From positions 310,001 through 374,000 of the forward strand of contig JADJFV010000004.1 in NCBI GenBank assembly GCA_016708435.1: a stretch of 64,000 nucleotides of DNA. The letters run 5' to 3'. Of this stretch, positions 36,901-46,033 are shown in pieces. Source of the stretch: Leptospiraceae bacterium (GTDB taxonomy: Bacteria > Spirochaetota > Leptospiria > Leptospirales > Leptospiraceae). A program made the translations under genes and the position numbers. The stretch's first letter is position 1; each line of letters opens with the position of its first letter. The notes under the pieces were generated by a model. That model was not told where the DNA came from. It saw nothing but the letters and a program-made list of their open reading frames with translations, and searched no databases.

Positions 36901-39900
36901 TCCGCTTCTCGTTCCAATTGACTTCTCCTAAATAGATGTCGAATTTCGTAGGAATCATTTAAACTCTTAGTATTATATTCCAATTTTCGAAAGTTTATGT
37001 TATACATGAGAGGAGATGGGATAATAACAAGTTTCCTTACATCTGGATAATGAGCTAGGATTCCTTCCAATTCGTTAGAAAGAGTCTTTGTATCTTTCTT
37101 ATCAGTGAGTTTAAAATCATTGATCTCAGTGTTTCCACCATGTGAAATAATTTGTGTCCCTTCCATTCCAGTCGTATAGTATTCAATAAGTAATTCATCT
37201 TTTTTTAGTTTCGGTAAATACTTATTATTCCCTGTATGCCAACTGAGAGCGTCCATACCTTTAGGAAGTAGTTTTGATAAAGTATTTAATTCTTTTATAA
37301 TATGTTCAAAATTTTTTGCTTTATTATTCACTAAATCCTTTGCATCTTTCCCACTGAGGTTAGCAGTTTCAATTTTGTAGATATATTCTTTGTCTTCCCA
37401 AACATGAAGTTGTAAATTATTAACAGTCTGAAATATTTCTTTGTCTTGGAAACGTAATTCATTTATGATGAGTTGTCTAAAAAATACTGCACTATATAAT
37501 TTCTCTCGATTGACCGGCAACTCGTTGTAATTCTTAAGTTTAATCAAATTTGCTGAGCGTAAAGAGTAAATATAATTGATTGTGATTTCATCAATTTCAT
37601 ACCAAAGTCCAGGACTGGACTTTAATGCATTCTCTGCTCTTTCACTAAATTCTAATGACTTCTTAAAATTTCCTATTCGATAATTATATTCTGCTTCCAG
37701 AATATAATAAGTAATCAACTCCCTTTCTAATTGAAATTCATTTGCTAGGTAATAGCTTTCTCGCAAAGTTTTCTCAAACTTATCAACTTCGCCTAATCGC
37801 AAGTAAAAGATGGCTGTTAGAATTTTTAGTCTAGTTCTTTCTTTATTGCTAAAGAAGTCTTTTTCTAAACCAATCTCTTCGTCTTTCACATCAGAAGGAT
37901 TTTTAAAAAGGGAAAGTGCTACGCCAAAATAAGTGAATGCTTTTTCGTATTCTTTTTGAGTTAAATATATTTCTGCCGCATAAAAGTAATTATTCCCTAG
38001 AAATGGATCGTAATTATAATAATCAGTATAAAACTTCTCTTTGCAAATATCTTCCTTTCTAATATCCACTGTGTTGTCTTCGAATTTGTAAGTCTTTAAA
38101 CAAGAAACCATTTCGTCATTTTTGAATTTGTTTAAAAACTTGATATTGGCTTGTAATTCCGTGAGTAATACATCTTTTTTTTCTGCATTTTGCTCGATGT
38201 GGGAATAAAGAGAAATATCTGATTTAATATAAGATTGAAATGCAGCTTTTAAATTTCCTTTTTTCTTAAGTTCTTCGTATTCTTCTGTATAGATGATAGC
38301 GGCTTCGTGATAGTTGCCGCGAGAGAATTCATTTAATCCCAATTCACCGAGTCTATTGTTTAAAATTCTTTCACCAATTAGTGTTCTGTCTAACTTCTTG
38401 TCTTTAATAAATTGACTTCTCTCTTCAATTAAATTCGATACTTCATTGAATTCATTCTTATCAGCGCTATTGGTAATTCTCACTCCTTTGGTAATTAAGT
38501 TTTCAAAATCGAGTGGAATTTCTCCAGGGAATCTTCCATCCCCCTGTATACGTGCTGAATCAGGTAGTGCATAATTCCAAAACTTTTCACTCAGAGAAAA
38601 AGAAAATATTTCAGAAAGCTTTCTTTTCTTGCGATTGTATTCTTTATCCGCTAATTTTAAACTCGCTTCTGATTTTTTGTAGTCGCCTAATTCTTGATAG
38701 CAGAATGCGAGTGAGTTGTAGAGGCTAATATCGTTTATGTAGTCGGACTTGCCATTCATAGATACTGCCGTTGAAAAAGAAGTAATCGCATCTCTATACA
38801 TTTCCAATTCCATTTGAACTAGACCGAGAAGCGCATTTAGAAGAGCGATTTTCTTTTTAACATCCTCTAAGTAAGAATTTAATTCTGGAATATTTTTAGT
38901 TCCAATTCTAGCGAGTAATGGAAAGTATTCGTTCTTATAATACAACTCTAATGCATTTTTTAAATAGGGAATGGACTCTCTTGTCTTTCCGTTGTAAACA
39001 TTGATTCTCGCCAGATTAAAATAATACACGGCGCGCTGCTTATAATTTTCAAAGCGGTTTTTTTCTAAAATATATTTTGATAATTTCTCGACTTCTTCGT
39101 ATTCTCTGTATGCCTTTGGATAATTGGAGAGGAGAAAATAGTTGTTAGCCATATTCAAATGAATATCGGAAAGTGCTTTTTTGTTATCGTGATTTGGTCC
39201 TATGAATTGAAGTATTTGGCTATATAGTTCAATGTTTTCTTCTAAATATTTATAGGGAAAATAACGAGCGTATAACGCTTCATACACTTCTGAATCTGGC
39301 TCTCCTTCTGGAAAGGTGACTCCCTTTTTACGGACATCTATATATTGATAAAGCCAGCCTAGAAGTAAATAAGCATCTGTATAATTGGGGTTAGCGTAGA
39401 TTATCCACTGCAAGTCGTATTCGGCTTGCTTTAATTCTTGCAATACCAGGGCTTTTCTTGAACGGGTTAAAGTTTCTTCGTTTATATGAAAAGACTCTGA
39501 TTGCACCGCGCGTGATACCATATAATATGCATATCCGTAGATAGTAGCATAATCTAAATTTTCTCTAGCAATCTTTATTCTTTTTTTGAAATAATCCTCT
39601 GCTGGTTGAAATGCTTCCTCTTCAAGAGGAGATAAATATTGTAAGTCTCTAAAATCTCCGAAGATACGAAAGTATTTCCATCTAAAAAAATACGCAAGTG
39701 ATTCGGTGAGCCTACCGCTAACGTCTAACTGCCGTTTGCCGAGTAAGTTAAATTTGTTTAAAATGTTGTTTGAGCTTTTATCCTTTAATTTTTGCGAATG
39801 CTTAAATGAATTGTCAATCATCATCTTTTGATAGAATACCGAATAATCGCGATAAGTCTTTCCTATCGGAAGTTTACGCTCTTTCGCGAGTGATAGGAGT

Positions 39901-41798
39901 AAATTATTATAAATAAAATTTTGAACGGATTTTCTGAGCTTTCCTTTTCTTTCGTATTCTCTTGCACTTGTTTCAAAATAGAAGAAAGAATTTTCCAAAT
40001 CTTCCTCTGTAATTTCGATCCCCGAAAAATAATCATAGTTCTCGACAAATGCCAATAGCTCTTGGTTTGACTTCTCTTCATCTCCACTGTCTTTGTAGTT
40101 GTCTGCTTGTAGTAATTTGCTTTTCAAATATACAAAAGAACCAATTTTAATGGAAGGTAAATAGGAATCAATTATCTTATTGCTTTCTTCAAACTTATCC
40201 TGCTCATTTAGAATAAGTGCCCTTGTATATTTCAAAAGACCTGCCAATTCTGGACAAATTGTTTCTAGTTTTTGTTCTTTGAGGTAAGAGTCTATTAACC
40301 TTGTTTTACGATCTAGATCATCTTGTCCACCTAGACGCTTGATGATATCATTCATTACAAATTTTTTATCTTCTCTACTAGAATTGGGACTATTTATGAT
40401 TTCAATAAAGCTTTCTGGAATTTTACTCGCATCCATTTGATATTCATATTTTCCTTCTTTACGCTTAACTTCCATTATCCTGTAAAAGGATGGATAGTTA
40501 ATCCTTATCTCTTGAAACGTTTTTTCGGCGAGGCTTGTGTCTTTTATTTCTGTATAATAGTCAGCGATTACCATAAGTAAAGAAGGAAGCATTTGTGGGT
40601 GAATGTCTTTCTCATTTTTCATTGACTCGTAATAGGTCGTAAGCTCTGGAACAGGGTCTTTATTTTTTATCATTGCCTGTTGCTGGATGGCAAGAGCATA
40701 AGATAATCCATTTAATCTATCTCCTTTTGTCTTCGTCATTTCGGCTAATAAAGCTTCGCCTTCTTTGTCTTCGCCATCGTCTAAATAGTCAGCGGCTAAT
40801 TGCTTGTCTGCGCGAGAACGATAGAGAGGATAAAGAGGATCATCTCCGAAATGTAAATACATGGATTTAAACGCTAATTTAAAGTAATCCATGGAGCGAG
40901 ATTTGTAAAGCCTAGCTAGATCATATTGCTTTGTAATATTTTCTTGTTTTGGAATTTCACCTTCTTTTGGAATGTAATAAATATTGAGAGCATTTTCAAG
41001 CGATGCACTAAATAAAATTGAGCCTCCATTTAAGCTAGAATACTTAGTATCGAATAAGGATAAGTTACCGGCAGTCAGCGCTACTGATTCAGATGTCTGT
41101 AAGTCCAAACGAATAATAAAACTATTATCCAATTCATCGAGTCGTTTATTGCAATTTGTATCACGACGAATGGAAGTGTAGTATAGATATTTATTATCAA
41201 AGGAGACAGAAGGGCTAAAGTCCATAAATTTATCAAAGGTAAGTCTTTTTTCTACTTTGCTTGCTATATCAATAGAGTATATTTCGCCTAACGGGTCATC
41301 TTTAAACGAGAGGAAATAAATCTTACGTCCATCTGGAGAGAAACGCGGAGTAGCTCCTCCACCCTGAGTAATTTGTGTAATTGTGTTTTTATTTTTTGTA
41401 TCAATAATTCCTATGTTCGGAAACTTTCCACCAAATCGTTTTGTGGTAAATGCAATGTATCTTCCATCTGGGGACCAATCAGGATCACTATCCATTACTC
41501 GTTCAATCTTAGAAGCATTTTCAAAATTGGGGTTTGTAATTACATCTTGTTTATAGTTTTCGATTGTATACGTTCCGCTCAGAAGGGATTTTACCATCTC
41601 GTCAGGATTAACTTGGATGACCATGATGTCGCCCTCGGAATCATATCGCTCGGAAACAAAGGCAAGTCGTTTCCCATCGGGGCTAATAGCCGGTTTATAC
41701 TGTGGTGCTGGATGGCTTGTTACAGGCAATACGGCAGAACTTTGTAGGTCTCTCAAATATAAGTCAAAGTTTCCAGAAGAGTCACTTGCGAAGAACAA
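33966..41798 (-). CDS. Giant beta-propeller/TPR protein with two CHAT-like regions
   Basis: About 2610 residues from a TTG at 41798; real N-terminus probably near 41995 across two frameshifts. N-terminal 290 residues hold four or more WD40-like (PD40/TolB) blades (SPDGRYIAFTTKRF, SPDGRKIYFLSFKD). Then a long TPR-type helical region. A first CHAT-like block near the middle has LLIEYYTTG, KLVIIPSPLMYNINFRKLEY and GFLYDILQFAGVQSIILLEP; the usual catalytic Cys position reads LTNYSKS and lacks Cys. More TPRs, then a second CHAT-like block ends the protein (IYLPSYHFKAVI, QGPGVVFAGLHNATATAYFM). Both look protease-dead. No known function; probably an envelope-associated scaffold. Confidence 0.8.
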   Translation of the reverse strand: MFFASDSSGNFDLYLRDLQSSAVLPVTSHPAPQYKPAISPDGKRLAFVSERYDSEGDIMVIQVNPDEMVKSLLSGTYTIENYKQDVITNPNFENASKIERVMDSDPDWSPDGRYIAFTTKRFGGKFPNIGIIDTKNKNTITQITQGGGATPRFSPDGRKIYFLSFKDDPLGEIYSIDIASKVEKRLTFDKFMDFSPSVSFDNKYLYYTSIRRDTNCNKRLDELDNSFIIRLDLQTSESVALTAGNLSLFDTKYSSLNGGSILFSASLENALNIYYIPKEGEIPKQENITKQYDLARLYKSRSMDYFKLAFKSMYLHFGDDPLYPLYRSRADKQLAADYLDDGEDKEGEALLAEMTKTKGDRLNGLSYALAIQQQAMIKNKDPVPELTTYYESMKNEKDIHPQMLPSLLMVIADYYTEIKDTSLAEKTFQEIRINYPSFYRIMEVKRKEGKYEYQMDASKIPESFIEIINSPNSSREDKKFVMNDIIKRLGGQDDLDRKTRLIDSYLKEQKLETICPELAGLLKYTRALILNEQDKFEESNKIIDSYLPSIKIGSFVYLKSKLLQADNYKDSGDEEKSNQELLAFVENYDYFSGIEITEEDLENSFFYFETSAREYERKGKLRKSVQNFIYNNLLLSLAKERKLPIGKTYRDYSVFYQKMMIDNSFKHSQKLKDKSSNNILNKFNLLGKRQLDVSGRLTESLAYFFRWKYFRIFGDFRDLQYLSPLEEEAFQPAEDYFKKRIKIARENLDYATIYGYAYYMVSRAVQSESFHINEETLTRSRKALVLQELKQAEYDLQWIIYANPNYTDAYLLLGWLYQYIDVRKKGVTFPEGEPDSEVYEALYARYFPYKYLEENIELYSQILQFIGPNHDNKKALSDIHLNMANNYFLLSNYPKAYREYEEVEKLSKYILEKNRFENYKQRAVYYFNLARINVYNGKTRESIPYLKNALELYYKNEYFPLLARIGTKNIPELNSYLEDVKKKIALLNALLGLVQMELEMYRDAITSFSTAVSMNGKSDYINDISLYNSLAFCYQELGDYKKSEASLKLADKEYNRKKRKLSEIFSFSLSEKFWNYALPDSARIQGDGRFPGEIPLDFENLITKGVRITNSADKNEFNEVSNLIEERSQFIKDKKLDRTLIGERILNNRLGELGLNEFSRGNYHEAAIIYTEEYEELKKKGNLKAAFQSYIKSDISLYSHIEQNAEKKDVLLTELQANIKFLNKFKNDEMVSCLKTYKFEDNTVDIRKEDICKEKFYTDYYNYDPFLGNNYFYAAEIYLTQKEYEKAFTYFGVALSLFKNPSDVKDEEIGLEKDFFSNKERTRLKILTAIFYLRLGEVDKFEKTLRESYYLANEFQLERELITYYILEAEYNYRIGNFKKSLEFSERAENALKSSPGLWYEIDEITINYIYSLRSANLIKLKNYNELPVNREKLYSAVFFRQLIINELRFQDKEIFQTVNNLQLHVWEDKEYIYKIETANLSGKDAKDLVNNKAKNFEHIIKELNTLSKLLPKGMDALSWHTGNNKYLPKLKKDELLIEYYTTGMEGTQIISHGGNTEINDFKLTDKKDTKTLSNELEGILAHYPDVRKLVIIPSPLMYNINFRKLEYNTKSLNDSYEIRHLFRRSQLEREADTEFSRLKRITSVNPITKSNKETGIDLNPINLVLPKVEPKKDPKELNLRIILSNELKNYLTDTDILEGPTDFTNRKQYIGEKKAGLISMKEVVEDQWTIPFLILTNYSKSMDNYIKTGFLYDILQFAGVQSIILLEPTAENAKIRDHLISNIKSANRLIKEEKLHLVGEYINEYPDNQKIFESEFKKYTALAIKEERKRNYLQSMKFLLQANSVLPDKNVEFLIQSELNLAKLKTKTFPSVSNYLNHYENLLTRFAINSKEEEAITYELLLSCYEAPIDVDCEKYQTRYNTLPNATEDKKFVVNYYKNLRAGNLSIVDPEYKKFISINSEEDPYLKNMRLATLFSRGFIWDKARLHAETAKKLAESKQEIKYAENAISDIEYEIFFIQGIDPATVQEDKIYFFATNRIWDAYRQKAKELSLQQSDSTRKSYQSRLLDAYDSIENKADFEPTTLGPLYLKDGRPALYLLKESDRDFLFHLLLKSIVTQTGEELNNQFDLLIETEFRLKNRNRALWMQIQWAGALYHRGDYESAKKYYNDFDKNFKEYYPEKSLVKTFYTVKYKLSRVFPEIEFAANEREFVKEEFKEWFKYYELCETQKPTEYLATLNQLINSKKKEKLDLFNARELDDFISFLQLESLEKKDYAVFADLGFARDKYKSINDKVFARQILFSDLPEFKSISRQLVAKLPKEQIFSAIVDLGIKSYIVKMKDGQITNDLGFADNRDIKYAILDYYYTIKDGGVSIVKQESIEARYKEILKFAKNKIDYIYLPSYHFKAVIEPEEQDYFYYVLSPELLLDRPVYDTSQDFVPGFKVEAKNTSNYAPKWWKMIQDLEKYELRNVSGVGKGNRIIISQEDLRLDKGRKLEYASLGLNEIKRMEKRKGVWVMTGNLLSESSVQNDDFVNSLKYIDQLHQGPGVVFAGLHNATATAYFMKNFFKNLNYRYPYVERYYDAFTETQEEFPYDKYWNGFRPYTNVFLK

Positions 41799-41990
41799 GT
41801 ATTTGCCGTCAGGTGTTACTCGAATTGTAAATATTGTTTCCCCTTCGCACCGTTAGCGGAAACGGCTTTTCATTGTTAGGCGTGAAATGTGCTTTGCTGA
41901 TATTTGTATACTGAAATTCATTCTGCTTCACCTCGGAAGTGCGATAGGTCAAGAGAGAACATTGACAAACAAGAAAGAAGAGGTTTTACT

Positions 41991-42156
41991 GTCATTTCGC
42001 GAGCTTTGGCTACACGGATATAATCACTGTGAAAATGATTGAGAAATCTATTTTTCTTAGAACAAATAAATTAGCTTTGTCGTTTTTTTGCAAAATAGAC
42101 CTCTCACCATTTATTTTCAGAGATTTAATCCAACGCAATAGATGGTTCGAGGTGAC
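41991..42156. repeat. 165-bp dispersed repeat, copy A
   Basis: Ends GTCATTTCG (41991) and CGAGGTGAC (to 42156) are imperfect inverted repeats (7 of 9). An inner pair GAGAAATCTATTTT (42041) and AAAATAGACCTCTC (to 42105) also pairs imperfectly (12 of 14). The same layout occurs in opposite orientation at 53109-53271. The 5' end of the giant propeller/TPR gene lies in its left terminus. Between this and the gene at 42255 are further fragments ending TCCGTGGTAATC, a phrase shared with 53295-53308. No independent coding seen in this 456-base gap. Confidence 0.6.
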
Positions 42157-42254
42157 TGTTATCATATTCTTTAAAATATCAAAAATAACATCGGTGCTCA
42201 TCGGTGTCCACACGTTCGACGGGCTCAGTGCAAGTCCGTGGTAATCTTTTTCCA

Positions 42255-42872
42255 TTACTCTTTGCGTCCCCATTTGCCGCGTTTGGCTTCGTAGTATTCG
42301 CCGTCTTCAACGGTTTGAAAATACGTAAGTAGGAGAGCGTCCTTTTTCTTGATTAGTTCTTGTTCCTTCAGATTTGCACTGGATAATCGTTGTAATTTAT
42401 TTTCGTAGATAATTTTCCTAGATTCATTGACTAATTTTAATAGCTCTTCAATTTTAGATTTATTTTCTGGAAATTCCTTTTTAAATCTAGATTCATTAAC
42501 CAATGGGTTAATCTTGATTTGCCCATCTAATGCTTCTCCGATGAAATCTTTCTTTTTGAAATTTCTTACATCTTTTGAAAGGTATGCTATTCTTTTTAAA
42601 GCAGTATAAGTTGCCTCGTCTAATTCACCTTCTGGAATTTCTTTGTCTAATATTTCTTTTTCCCAGATGTCCGAGCCGGAAGCTGATGTGCGGATAGACG
42701 ATATTATCCACCCATCTTTCTCTAAGTCTTTTCCTTCTCCGATCATCTGTCTCTCTGCGGCAGTTTGGGATTGGGTGAATGTAATAGCTGGTGGTCTAAG
42801 TGTAGTGCAATTGGAACTGAGTAACAATATTGCCACAGAGCCACAGAGGCACAGAGTTTGACTTCTCTGCAT
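42255..42872 (-). CDS. Lipoprotein with signal peptide encoded by repeat DNA
   Basis: 205 residues from the ATG at 42872; an ATG at 42974 would add 34 residues before the signal sequence. Signal SQTLCLCGSVAILLLSSNC ends in a lipobox Cys. Mature part is charged and helical (EGKDLEKDGWIISSIRTS, RNFKKKDFIGEALDG, ESRKIIYENKLQRLSSANLKEQE) without a known domain. Neither start has a good ribosome site. It sits between the small 43014-43220 gene and the giant propeller/TPR gene, and may be the last intact member of that operon. Confidence 0.65.
   Translation of the reverse strand: MQRSQTLCLCGSVAILLLSSNCTTLRPPAITFTQSQTAAERQMIGEGKDLEKDGWIISSIRTSASGSDIWEKEILDKEIPEGELDEATYTALKRIAYLSKDVRNFKKKDFIGEALDGQIKINPLVNESRFKKEFPENKSKIEELLKLVNESRKIIYENKLQRLSSANLKEQELIKKKDALLLTYFQTVEDGEYYEAKRGKWGRKE
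42832..42856. repeat. CACAGAG-type repeat inside a lipoprotein gene
   Basis: GCCACAGAGCCACAGAGGCA (from 42832) continues with CAGAG and matches the arms of the element at 18102-18280. On the minus strand it encodes the SQTLCLCGSVA part of the lipoprotein signal peptide. Confidence 0.55.
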
Positions 42873-43013
42873 TATGCGCTGAAAAATCTGTGCTTTTACA
42901 AAGTCCCGTAAAGTGAATCTAAATATTTGTATTTGCTTCCATGCTATTTTTATCTTTCTTTTATCCATGTTCATCTGTATTCATCCGTGCTAATCAGTAA
43001 GAATCAGTTATTA

Positions 43014-43220
43014 TCATTTGTAGGTAGATAATTCCGTTTCTGTCCGCTTTAAAAAACTGGCAAGCGGAATTCTTTCTTGTGAAATCATATCCTTCTCAAC
43101 GTTAAACACCAGAGTGTTAAACACTGATTTTTGAAATTTGATTACTGCGTAGACTAGACCCTTAGTAAGCTCGACTTCAATTTTATCAACGCGGTAACTA
43201 TTAATAATCCGATCAGTCAT
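43014..43220 (-). CDS. Small protein overlapping the AsmA-like gene
   Basis: 68 residues; its ATGA overlaps the end of the AsmA-like gene by four bases, a sign of coupling. No signal peptide or membrane helix is seen. Beta-rich: KIEVELTKGLVYAVIKFQKSVF. It could be the continuation of the AsmA-like protein's C-terminus in another frame, as the AsmA-like protein ends abruptly at RIVSPRIG. Function unknown. Confidence 0.6.
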   Translation of the reverse strand: MTDRIINSYRVDKIEVELTKGLVYAVIKFQKSVFNTLVFNVEKDMISQERIPLASFLKRTETELSTYK

Positions 43221-46033
43221 CCAATTCTCGGACTTACAATTCGAATTGCGCTCTTACCAAAATCTTCTCCAATGTAAAAGGTGCTAAAAAAAAGATCTAA
43301 ATTTTCAATTGGGTCATTTAGATTTTTTCCAGAAACATTCAAATCTAGTTTTATTTTTCCATCATCAATTTTCTTTTGCATTTCTTTGGGTAAAAGCTCT
43401 CCTAAGTCAATGTCTCTAATCTGTAGCACTGCAGTATACTCAATCTTAGACGGATCACCATTTCCGATGTTAAATAAAATATCCTTTCCATAAATAAATC
43501 CATTCATCGAACTAATTTTCATATTGTCAATTGTCAAATAATTTTCGATATAATCTATTCGTGCCACAAAACCAGGATTATCCGCAATAGGTTTTACAAA
43601 ATCAAGTTTTGCATTTTCTAAAGAAGGATGAGTTCCTGTAATGGACTGAATAGATAGATTTGGTAGTGCATCCTGTCCATAGGTCTTTACGAAATTAGTT
43701 TTATTTCCATTCAAAAGATCTTCTGTTGTCTTGTCGTTGATGTCATGCAAGAAGGGGATATTCATCTTTAGCCCGTTGACTTCATACACCTGACAACCTT
43801 TTCCGGGGCAGGTGCTTGTCTTGTAGACAATAGAAGAATCATTCGAGCGTAGCGCACCTTTGATTAGATTGTCTTTTACATTGATGTCAATATCCAGGTC
43901 TCCCTTAAAAGACATTCCTTTTAGCACATAACGGAAAATATCCGATTCTAGGGTTAAATTTCCGTTTAACTCTCCAGCATATTCACCAAGAGGAGGACTT
44001 GCAGTGCGCGGCTTATAAAAATTACCCTTAAAGAGTCCTTTGAATTTATTCTGAAAAGCAGAGAGAGTAATATTGTCTATAGTAAGAGTTTCCTTTTCGT
44101 CTTTTGCAATTTCGACTATGCTCGCAATACTTAGGTCAGTCAGTTCTAGTGCCGGCAAACTTGCATTTAACCCAATATCAATTCTTTTCTTGGATTTGTC
44201 TTCTTTGTAGTTAGCGTTTCCATTTAGAGTCAATAGATTTCCTAGACTATTTCGAAGTCCCGCAATTGTTCCGCGAAGAGCAACAGGCACTGTAGGAATT
44301 AGGTGAGTGACGTTAGCGTTTACTTTCAATTTGTCGAGCTTGGCGATTGTGCCTTTTGTCATATCCAAATCTAGAACAGAATCAATACTTGCTGCGATTT
44401 CTTTGTTTTCATTTTTAACCGTTAGTGTCAGTGGTTCTACTTTTAGTGTTTCGATTTGAAATCCGCCATCGAAGTCAACTAACGTCTTTAATTTCAATTC
44501 TATTTCGTTGATTCCAGAAAGTCCTCTTCCCAATTTATATCTCAAGCCTCGTAAACCGGCTTTGAGATCAATGTTAAGCAATGCCAGTTTCGTTCCTGTA
44601 ACCTTGATAAATAAATGGGCTCGTCCCATAACGTCTGGAACAAATTTTTCAATGATAACTTTATCTAAATCTAAATTTACTTCTACTTTTTCTTGCGGAG
44701 AGACTTCTCCTTTAATCTTGAGAACGATTCCATTGTATTGTCCTTCTAGGTTGTGAATTTCCAATTTGGTAAGTATGGGCAAAAGGTTATTATGCGAAGA
44801 TATTTCTTTGGTAAGTAAATTCAAATAAGCTACAACATCTAAGTCGATGATTGGCATATTGTGAATAGCACCAAACAATTCGACAATAATGTTTTTACCA
44901 TGAATTCCGCTATCTACTTTTAGATTGTCTAGTTTACCATTTACGCTTAAAGGTTTTAAACTAAAAATACCACTCAAGTTCATAGCTGGTATAATGGGAA
45001 CAGTGTCTGTTATCCGCTCTACCTTATCCAAATCTATCTTGGATTCAGTTACTTCAAAATGAACTTCTGGATTTTCTTTTAATGCATCTAGAATTTCCCC
45101 CTTGCCCACTAGGAATTTTTCGCCAGCAAAAGAAATGATTAAATCTTTTAATTCTACCTTATCGGTGTCGGGTGTGTAATTTAGATCATAACCGATTTTA
45201 AAATTAAACGGTTGGATATTTCCCGTTTTCATTTTGATTGGGATATGCTCTGAGCCAATGTTTAAGCTAGAACTTAGCATTGGCACATCGCCTGAATTGT
45301 TATTATTTAGAAGAAGCGAAAGTTTTAAATCTGTTTGCAGCGAAGCGATATTATCCTTCATCGAGATTTGAATATCATCAGTAGGATTGAGTTGGATATT
45401 TAATTCGTCTATGATTGAAATTGCTTTTGTCGAATAAGGTAGAGTAGAAAACCGCTTTGTATTCAACAGAAAGTAAAAACTAAAATTATCAAGGAACGCA
45501 TAAAAGTATTTTTCCCCTTTCTCGGCTTCTATTTCGATTTTTAAATCATGAATGAAAAAATTCAAATAAGCACTGACTGGAATTGGAAGAGATAGTTCAT
45601 TTGAACCTTCCGTTTCTTCTTTTTTCTCTTCTTCCTTTATTTCCTCACCGGGAGGAAATAAAGTCTCATAGTTCCACTTTCCATTTTTTTGCCATGCATG
45701 TATTTCTGGCTTGGTGAGAGAAATCTCTGTTAGCTTTAATCGACCTGTAAAGAGTAGCGGCAAATTGTAAGCAACCGCTAAGCGTTCTAATTTTAAGATT
45801 GGCTTTTTGTCAAAGTCATCTCCCGATGCAATCAGTATATCATTTATGATAATTCCAAAGAAAAGAGAAAAACGTTTTACATCGAGAGAGATAGAGCCGG
45901 TAGACGCAGAGGAAAATCCTTTCTTAATTAAAAACTCGCCCGTATACGCATTGAATACGAGCTTGTAGAGAATAATCAGTATTATCAGAAAGCGAACTAG
46001 CTTCCTTTTAAAAAAGGATTTCACGAAAAGCAT
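43217..46033 (-). CDS. AsmA-like envelope protein
   Basis: 938 residues. One N-terminal membrane helix about 12-28 and a long periplasmic beta-rich body. The N-terminal AsmA signature is present (GSISLDVKRFSLFFGIIIND, ILKLERLAVAYNLPLLFTGR, ISLTKPEIHAWQKNGKWNYE). AsmA/TamB-like proteins form grooves that carry phospholipids between membranes or assist outer-membrane assembly. The ATG directly follows the VWA gene's stop, so they form one operon. Confidence 0.83.
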   Translation of the reverse strand: MLFVKSFFKRKLVRFLIILIILYKLVFNAYTGEFLIKKGFSSASTGSISLDVKRFSLFFGIIINDILIASGDDFDKKPILKLERLAVAYNLPLLFTGRLKLTEISLTKPEIHAWQKNGKWNYETLFPPGEEIKEEEKKEETEGSNELSLPIPVSAYLNFFIHDLKIEIEAEKGEKYFYAFLDNFSFYFLLNTKRFSTLPYSTKAISIIDELNIQLNPTDDIQISMKDNIASLQTDLKLSLLLNNNNSGDVPMLSSSLNIGSEHIPIKMKTGNIQPFNFKIGYDLNYTPDTDKVELKDLIISFAGEKFLVGKGEILDALKENPEVHFEVTESKIDLDKVERITDTVPIIPAMNLSGIFSLKPLSVNGKLDNLKVDSGIHGKNIIVELFGAIHNMPIIDLDVVAYLNLLTKEISSHNNLLPILTKLEIHNLEGQYNGIVLKIKGEVSPQEKVEVNLDLDKVIIEKFVPDVMGRAHLFIKVTGTKLALLNIDLKAGLRGLRYKLGRGLSGINEIELKLKTLVDFDGGFQIETLKVEPLTLTVKNENKEIAASIDSVLDLDMTKGTIAKLDKLKVNANVTHLIPTVPVALRGTIAGLRNSLGNLLTLNGNANYKEDKSKKRIDIGLNASLPALELTDLSIASIVEIAKDEKETLTIDNITLSAFQNKFKGLFKGNFYKPRTASPPLGEYAGELNGNLTLESDIFRYVLKGMSFKGDLDIDINVKDNLIKGALRSNDSSIVYKTSTCPGKGCQVYEVNGLKMNIPFLHDINDKTTEDLLNGNKTNFVKTYGQDALPNLSIQSITGTHPSLENAKLDFVKPIADNPGFVARIDYIENYLTIDNMKISSMNGFIYGKDILFNIGNGDPSKIEYTAVLQIRDIDLGELLPKEMQKKIDDGKIKLDLNVSGKNLNDPIENLDLFFSTFYIGEDFGKSAIRIVSPRIG

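Noticed and set aside
33966..41798. A TPR-CHAT protein hinting at a type III-E CRISPR (Craspase) locus.
   Set aside because: No CRISPR repeats, no Cas genes, and the CHAT-like regions lack a catalytic Cys; the neighbours are envelope proteins.
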